Shown here: positions 33,455-41,243 of the stretch, piece after piece | Layout: the number at the start of each line of letters is the position of its first letter | Numbering within the stretch: position 1 is the stretch's first letter | Program-made: the position numbers and the translations under genes | Notes under the pieces: model-generated | The model's input: only the letters and a program-made list of their open reading frames with translations | Databases searched by the model: none | What the model was told of the DNA's origin: nothing | Assembly (NCBI GenBank): GCA_017883135.1 | Contig: JADGOE010000023.1 | Location: forward strand, 1-41,243 | From: Acidimicrobiales bacterium | GTDB lineage: Bacteria > Actinomycetota > Acidimicrobiia > Acidimicrobiales > RAAP-2 | Direction of reading: 5' to 3' | DNA: 41,243 bases

Positions 33455-36400
33455 ATGACGACATCCCAAGGTATGGACGACGCCTGCGCTTCCGGCGGGG
33501 TGCGCCCGCGTACTCCACCCCGGAGTACTGGCGGAGGCGTGCGCCGCCCGCCATCGGGCGGGCTCTACGACCCACGATTCGAACACGATGCCTGCGGGGT
33601 GGCCCTGGTGGCCGACCTCCGCGGTCGCCGCTCCCACGGTCTGGTGCGTCAGGCCATCTCCGCACTGGAGCACCTGGCCCACCGAGGTGCCACCGGCAGT
33701 GAGGAGGACAGCGGGGACGGGGCGGGCATCCTGATCCAGGTGCCGGACGACTTCTACAGGGAGGAGGTCGACTTCGACCTGCCGTCCCCGGGCGGCTATG
33801 CCACCGGGATGGCCTTCCTGTCGAGGGATCCCGGTGAGGCCGCAGTGGCCCGCATCGCCATCGGGGAACTGGCGGGTGAGGAAGGGCTCGACGTCCTCGG
33901 ATGGCGGGAGGTGCCGGTCGACGACGCCGGGCTGGGGTCGATCTCTGACGCCGGCCGCCCCTCGATGCACCAGGTCTTCGTGGCGCCGGCGGTGAACACC
34001 CGACTCGGCGGAGGCGATCTGGCACTCGCCGTCGACAGGCTGGCCTTCGTGCTGCGCAAGAGGGCGGAGCACCAGGTCGACAACTGCTACTTCGCGTCAC
34101 TTTCCGCACGCACCATCACCTACAAAGGGATGCTCACCTCCCATCAACTAGCGGCGTTCTTCCCCGACCTGTCCGATGGGCGCGTCACCAGTGGGTTGGC
34201 GTTGGTCCATTCGCGCTTCTCGACCAATACCTTCCCCTCGTGGCCGCTGGCCCATCCCTACCGCTACGTGGCGCACAACGGGGAGATCAACACCCTGGCC
34301 GGCAACCGCAACTGGATGCGGGCTCGGGAAGCGCTCTGTGCCTCGGAGCTGATCCCCGGGCTCGAGCGGGCATTCCCCATCGTGACCCCGGCGGCCAGTG
34401 ACTCGGCCTCCTTCGACGAGGTGCTCGAGCTCCTCCATCTGGGTGGGCGTCCATTGCACCACGCCGTCTTGATGATGATCCCCGAGGCGTGGGAGAACCA
34501 TCGGACCATGGATCCGGCCCGACGGGCCTTCTACCGCTACCACGCATCTTTGATGGAGCCGTGGGACGGCCCGGCCGCCGTCGCATTCACCGATGGCACC
34601 GTGATTGGCGCCGTCCTCGACCGCAACGGGCTTCGTCCGGCCCGATACTGGGTGACTGATGACGGGCTGGTGGTACTGGCCAGCGAGGTGGGCGTCCTCG
34701 AGGTCCCGCCCGAGAAGGTGGTGCGCAAGGGACGCCTCCAACCCGGACGGATGTTCCTGGTCGACACGGCTGCAGGCCGGATCATCGACGACGACGAGAT
34801 CAAGGACTCGCTGTCGGCGGAGCATCCCTACATCGAGTGGCTCGATGCCGGCCAGATCGATCTCGACGATCTCCCACCCCGTACCATGCTCACTCCCCAG
34901 CACGCCTCGGTCGTCGGTCGCCAACGTCTGTTCGGCTACACCAACGAGGAGCTGCGCCTGATCCTCCAGCCCATGGCCAAGGCCGGGACCGAACCGATCG
35001 GATCGATGGGTACCGACACCGCCATCGCCGTGCTGTCCGACCGACCCCGGCTGCTGTACGACTACTTCACCCAGCTCTTTGCCCAGGTGACCAACCCGCC
35101 GCTGGATGCCATCCGCGAGGAGTTGGTGACCTCGCTGCTGTCCACCGTGGGCCCCGAGGCCAACCTCCTCGAGCCGACTGCGGATTCGTGCCGCCAGATC
35201 GTCCTGCCCATGCCGGTCATCGACAACGACGATCTGGCCAAGCTCCTCTACGTCAACGAGGACGGGAGAACCCCTGGGTTCCGGGCCTTCGCCATCGATG
35301 GTCTGTTCGAAGTGGCCGGCGGCGGCGAGGCACTTCGGTCATCCATCGACGAGGTGCGGGAGCAGGTGGGTGGAGCCATCGAGGACGGTGCCGACATCAT
35401 CGTGCTCTCGGATCGCAACTCGACCGCGGAGCTGGCCCCGATCCCCTCGCTGCTCATGGTGTCCGCCGTGCACCACTTTCTGGTGCGGGAGAAGACGCGG
35501 ACCCAGGTGGGGCTGGTCGTCGAGACAGGCGACGCACGCGAGGTCCACCATATGGCCCTCCTCAAGGGCTTCGGTGCCGCGGCGATCAACCCGTACCTGG
35601 CCTTCGAGAGCATCGATGACATGATCGCATCGGGCCTCCTGACCGGCGTGACTCCTCGCCAGGCCCAGAAGAACTACATCAAGGCGGCCTCCAAGGGCAT
35701 TGTCAAGGTCATGTCGAAGATGGGCATCTCGACGGTGGCCTCCTACACCGGTGCCCAAGTGTTCGAGGCGATCGGGCTGGCGTCCGAGGTGATCGACGAG
35801 TACTTCACCGGTACGGTGTCGCGCATCGAGGGAGTCGGTCTCGACGTGTTGGCCTCCGAGGTGGCCCTGCGGCACCGGACCGCACACTTCGACCGCCCGG
35901 CCGAACTGGCCCACCGCGAGCGCGAGGTGGGGGGGGAGTACCAGTGGCGGCGTGAGGGTGAGATCCATCTCTTCAATCCCAAGACCGTGTTCAAACTGCA
36001 GCACGCCGCCAGAACGAAGCGCTACAAGGTGTTCAAGGAGTACACCAAGGCGGTCGACGACCAGTCGGCGCACCTGGCCACCCTGCGCGGTTTGATGCGT
36101 CTCAAGGTGGGCGATCTCCCACCGGTCCCGATCGACGAGGTGGAGCCGGCATCGGCCATTCTGGCTCGCTTCTCGACCGGGGCCATGTCGTACGGCTCGA
36201 TCTCGGCCGAGGCCCATGAGACGCTGGCCATCGCGATGAATCGCCTGGGTGGGCGGTCCAACACCGGCGAGGGCGGTGAGGACCCGGAACGGTTCGCACC
36301 GGACGCCAACGGTGACCTACGCCGGAGCGCCATCAAGCAGGTAGCCTCCGGCCGGTTCGGTGTGACATCGGAGTACCTGGTCAACGCCGACGACATCCAG

Positions 36401-38078
36401 ATCAAGATCGCCCAAGGTGCCAAGCCGGGCGAGGGCGGCCAGCTTCCGGGGCACAAGGTGTACCCGTGGATCGCAAAGACCAGGTTCTCGACCCCTGGGG
36501 TCGGGTTGATCTCGCCACCCCCGCACCACGACATCTACTCGATCGAGGACATCGCCCAGCTCATCCACGACCTCAAGTCGGCCAACCCTGAAGCCCGGGT
36601 GCACGTCAAACTGGTGGCCGAAGTCGGCGTCGGGACGGTGGCTGCCGGCGTGGCGAAGGCGCACTCCGACGTGGTGCTCATCTCAGGCCATGACGGAGGC
36701 ACGGGTGCGACTCCGTTGACCTCGCAGAAGCACGCCGGCATCCCCTGGGAGCTGGGCCTGGCCGAGACCCAGCAGATCCTGATGGCCAACGATCTGCGGG
36801 ACCGCATCGTCGTCCAGGTGGACGGTCAGATGAAGACCGGGCGTGACGTCATCGTCGGCGCCTTGCTCGGGGCCGAGGAGTTCGGCTTCGCCACTGCCCC
36901 ACTGGTGGTGTCCGGCTGCATCATGATGCGGGTCTGCCACCTCGACACCTGCCCGGTCGGCATCGCCACCCAGAACCCCACGCTCCGTGCCCGCTTCACC
37001 GGAACGCCAGAGTTCGTCGAGACCTTCTTCGAGTACATCGCCGAGGAGGTCCGCGAGTACCTGGCCGCCTTGGGCCTACACACGCTCGAGGAGGCGATCG
37101 GCAGGGTCGACCTGCTCGATGCGGCCGAGGCGGTTACCCACTGGAAGGCCTCCGGCCTCGACCTCACGCCGATCCTCGTGCAGCCCGAGTTGCCCGAAGG
37201 CGCGGTGCGCCACTGCATCAACCAGCAGGACCACGGACTCGACCGCGCCCTCGACCACGCATTCCTCGATGCGTGCCGGCCGGCCATCGATACAGGGACC
37301 CGGGTCACGGCGGAAGTGGAAGTGACCAACGTCGATCGTACGGTGGGCACGCTGTTGGGCTACGAGATCACCCGGCGCCACGGAGGGCTCGGCTTGCCCG
37401 ACGGGACCATCGACCTGACCTTTCGCGGGTCGGCAGGTCAGAGCTTCGGCGCCTTCATGCCGAGGGGGGTGACGATGCGCCTGTTGGGGGATGCCAACGA
37501 CTACCTGGGCAAAGGGCTGTCCGGCGCGAGGATCATCGTGCGGCCCCCGGAGGAGTCGCCGTTCGCCGCCGAGGACAACATCGTGGCAGGCAACGTGATC
37601 CTCTACGGTGCCACCGCCGGCGAGGTCTTCCTGCGCGGCCAGGTCGGCGAGCGGTTCTGCGTCCGCAACTCCGGGGCCATTGCCGTGGTCGAGGGCGTCG
37701 GCGACCACGCGTGCGAGTACATGACCGGAGGCCGGGTGGTGGTGCTCGGGCCGACCGGTCGCAACTTCGGCGCCGGGATGTCGGGCGGTGTCGCGTACGT
37801 GCACGACCCACACGGCCGGTTGGCCGGGGTCTACAACCACGACATGGTCGACCTCGAGCCGCTGTCGACCGACGACCGCATGTGGCTGAAGGATCGGGTC
37901 ACCCTCCATCTCCAGGAGACCGGATCCGAAGTGGCCAAGCAGATCCTGGGCGACTGGACTGGTGCGTGCGAGCAGTTCGTCAAGGTGATGCCGAGGGACT
38001 ACCGCCGTGTCCTCGAGGCCACCGAGCGGGCGGTGGCAGAGGGCCGGTCGGTCGACAAGGCGGTCATGGAGGCTTCTC

Positions 38079-38086
<8 letters not shown>
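33455..38086 (+). CDS. gltB: Glutamate synthase, large subunit
   Basis: This 1543-residue enzyme makes glutamate from glutamine and 2-oxoglutarate. The class II glutaminase domain starts at C47 ([15 protein letters not shown]) after a 46-residue propeptide that must be removed. The central domain follows, then the FMN-binding synthase domain ([33 protein letters not shown]) with the 3Fe-4S cysteines C1155, C1161 and C1166 ([15 protein letters not shown]). The C-terminal GXGXG beta-helix domain is complete. The propeptide is Pro/Arg-rich and longer than in many homologues. The 3' end overlaps gltD by 8 bp. Confidence 0.97.
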
Positions 38087-39587
<1,501 letters not shown>

Positions 39588-39588
39588 A

Positions 39589-39622
39589 CCGGTACGCCGA
39601 AGCTCGGTCTTCGGCGTACCGG
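39589..39622. terminator. Bidirectional terminator hairpin after gltD
   Basis: A 14-bp perfect stem (39589-39602 with 39609-39622) with a 6-base loop lies 2 bp after the gltD stop and 7 bp beyond the stop of the convergent gene. It can serve both. No U-run is present. Confidence 0.75.
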
Positions 39623-39628
39623 GCGGCC

Positions 39629-41173
39629 CTATGTGACCGTGATGGTGAGCACCGCTGTGGCGGTATTCCGCGCATGGGGCTTGGTCGCGGCCTTCGTGTC
39701 GAGGACCTCGATGGTAAACGTGGCGCCCGTCGCCTTCTTCGGCATACCGGAGATCACCCCGGTGCTCTTGTTGAGCGTGAGTCCCTTGGGCAGCACCCCG
39801 GAGTGCGCCACCAACTTCCACGAGTACGGCGAGTTGCCGCCTTGGGCGCCAAGGGCCTGGGAGTACGGCGAACCCACAACACCAGGAGCGAGCGAGGTCG
39901 TGGTGATGGCGAGGGTCAACGGCGTGATGGTCAGGCCGACCGTGGCGGAGTGAGTGGAGGCGCCCTCGGTGCCGGTGACGGTGAGGACGTACGAACCGGG
40001 TAATGCAGTGCCGGCAGCGACCGTCAGCGCGGAGCTGGTCCCCGCGGTGACCGAGGCCGGGGTCGGCACAGCGGTCGCGCCGGCGGGGGCGCCGGTGACG
40101 CTCAGGCTGACCGAGGCGGCCGCACCTGATGCCACCGCTGTGCTGATCGTCGAGCTGCCCGATCCACCGGCGGCCAAGCTGAGGGTGGTGGGTGCGGCCC
40201 CGATGGAGAAGTCGTTGGCCACGGATCGGGTGACGATGCAGTTGTTGGAGACGTTGCTGAACTGCGTCTGAAGGGTGTAGGTGACCGCGTCCGTTCCGAC
40301 GAACGTGCCCTGTTGTGCGTTACAGATGTCACCGATCTCGCCATTGACCGAGTCGTACCAGCCGAGCGGCGGGCCGAACACGGTGGCGAATCCGACCTGG
40401 GGGTCGGTGATGGTTTCGGCGAGCTCGTGTGACAGCACGCTGGTGGTGTTGTTCAGATCCGTGCTGGCGCCGCATCCGGCAATACCGGTGAGGTCGGGCA
40501 TGACCTGGTAGGTGGCGGTGACCCCGTTGTAGCTGAACGTCCCGTGGTAGGCGCAGAACCCGCCCGACACCAGCGAGCACGAGCCCCCGGTGCAGATCGA
40601 CTGACCGAGGCGGAAGAAGAGTGCGTAGCTGGTGTTGGCATCCGGCGTCGGGAGCACCCCGGCCGTGATCTGAGCGGCCAGCTCGGACTGGATCTGTGCA
40701 TCGGTGATGCTCGTACCGTTTCGGGCCGGGGAGGGCGTGATGGTGACGTTGCCGCCATAGGTCCCCCGTCCGATCAGTTGGTGGGTACCACCCGAGACGT
40801 TGGTGTCATACTCGCTCAGCCAGTCCATGACCCCCGAGCCGAGGTACTGGCCGGTGAAGTTGCCGATGGCAGCGGCGCCGAGGTGTCCGGTCGAGATGAA
40901 GGTGCCGGGCCCGTAGCTCACGTCGACCGACTTGACGTTGGAGAGCACCGGACCGTCGTAGTAGGTGAGGTGGGCCCCCGCCACAGCAGAGGCCCTCACT
41001 GGTCCGGGATTGAACGTGGGCATCACGTGAGGACCGGCCTGGCGGGCCGAACCGTGGTCGGCGGAGTGGGCCGACGGTACTGCCCCTGCGGTTGCGCCTG
41101 CCTGCGCGGGCATGGCCATCAGTGCGACGAGCAACGCTCCCGCACTGGCCGGCATTACTGAGTTCGTAGGCAT
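39629..41173 (-). CDS. Secreted EXORDIUM-like protein with C-terminal Ig-like domains
   Basis: This 514-residue protein starts with a signal peptide (about 1-30, ending PAQAGA). Residues about 65-310 resemble the EXORDIUM / phosphate-induced protein 1 family known mainly from plants: GGFCAYHGTF, VMPDLTGIAGCG, SVLSHELAETITDP (H249, E250, E253) and GWYDSVNGEIGDIC. HELAE could be a metal-binding zincin-like motif. A bacterial Ig-like segment (about 325-415) and a putative Ig (He_PIG-type) domain (about 425-495, VGSPYSQALGAQGGNSPYSW) follow. Function in bacteria is unknown; surface adhesion or a peptidase role is possible. No clear ribosome binding site precedes the ATG. Confidence 0.72.
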   Translation of the reverse strand: MPTNSVMPASAGALLVALMAMPAQAGATAGAVPSAHSADHGSARQAGPHVMPTFNPGPVRASAVAGAHLTYYDGPVLSNVKSVDVSYGPGTFISTGHLGAAAIGNFTGQYLGSGVMDWLSEYDTNVSGGTHQLIGRGTYGGNVTITPSPARNGTSITDAQIQSELAAQITAGVLPTPDANTSYALFFRLGQSICTGGSCSLVSGGFCAYHGTFSYNGVTATYQVMPDLTGIAGCGASTDLNNTTSVLSHELAETITDPQVGFATVFGPPLGWYDSVNGEIGDICNAQQGTFVGTDAVTYTLQTQFSNVSNNCIVTRSVANDFSIGAAPTTLSLAAGGSGSSTISTAVASGAAASVSLSVTGAPAGATAVPTPASVTAGTSSALTVAAGTALPGSYVLTVTGTEGASTHSATVGLTITPLTLAITTTSLAPGVVGSPYSQALGAQGGNSPYSWKLVAHSGVLPKGLTLNKSTGVISGMPKKATGATFTIEVLDTKAATKPHARNTATAVLTITVT

Positions 41174-41243
41174 TTTCGGGGGTCCGGCGTGACATCGTCC
41201 CTGGTCAAGGCATTTCGAGGTCTCGAGAACGCCGAAAAGCGTA

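Overview
The window is high-GC DNA, densely coded on both strands, with actinobacterial gene content. The clearest marker is the block gcvH / FHA protein (OdhI/GarA type) / FtsR-type MerR / DUF151 nuclease (19.1-21.9 kb), which has the same order as Rv1826-Rv1829 of Mycobacterium tuberculosis. A mycobacterial-type KorAB, a Tat-dependent EfeB and many leaderless promoters agree with this. A deep-branching actinobacterium such as a member of Acidimicrobiia fits best, but that is inference and no rRNA gene is present to confirm it.

Layout. 0-0.1 kb: the 3' end (domains V and VI) of a group II intron. 0.1-1.4 kb: a minus-strand operon of a SRPBCC protein and an ArsR-SRPBCC fusion regulator, with a perfect palindrome at its promoter. 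1.6-3.8 kb: efeO-efeB iron uptake without efeU. 3.9-6.3 kb: an Arg/Gly-rich TPR protein and an FbaB-type aldolase. 6.4-9.4 kb: korAB, 2-oxoglutarate:ferredoxin oxidoreductase. 9.5-15.8 kb: a DUF1697 protein, a seven-repeat lipoprotein, a DUF1015 protein, an MFS exporter with its MerR regulator and a membrane-anchored SGNH hydrolase. 15.9-19.0 kb: a CDP-alcohol phosphatidyltransferase overlapping a nucleotidyltransferase/phosphomannomutase-like fusion. 19.1-22.6 kb: the gcvH block and a DUF4232-like lipoprotein. 22.6-29.9 kb: a YhdH-type reductase, an S9 peptidase, a polytopic GT-like membrane protein, a Tat-exported phosphoesterase and small membrane proteins. 30.1-33.3 kb: the thiamine thiazole operon thiO-thiS-thiG-thiD. 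33.5-39.6 kb: gltB-gltD. 39.6-41.2 kb: a secreted EXORDIUM-like protein.

How it fits together. Three parts of the window meet at 2-oxoglutarate: KorAB oxidises it, GltBD aminates it to glutamate, and the FHA protein is an OdhI/GarA homologue, a family that binds 2-oxoglutarate dehydrogenase and, in mycobacteria, glutamate synthase. GcvH and ThiO both touch glycine. About ten genes share one promoter pattern: a TANNNT -10 hexamer placed 6 to 9 nt before the start codon with no Shine-Dalgarno sequence. This was used to choose several starts.

No CRISPR array, prophage, transposase gene, tRNA or rRNA was seen. No gene-free stretch exceeds 300 bases. The window is mostly housekeeping and envelope genes. 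The less ordinary items are the zinc-ribbon form of OdhI/GarA, the degenerate mutase half of the sugar-nucleotide fusion, the EXORDIUM-like protein and the shared bidirectional promoter at 23.66 kb. No complete, clearly new system was recognised.
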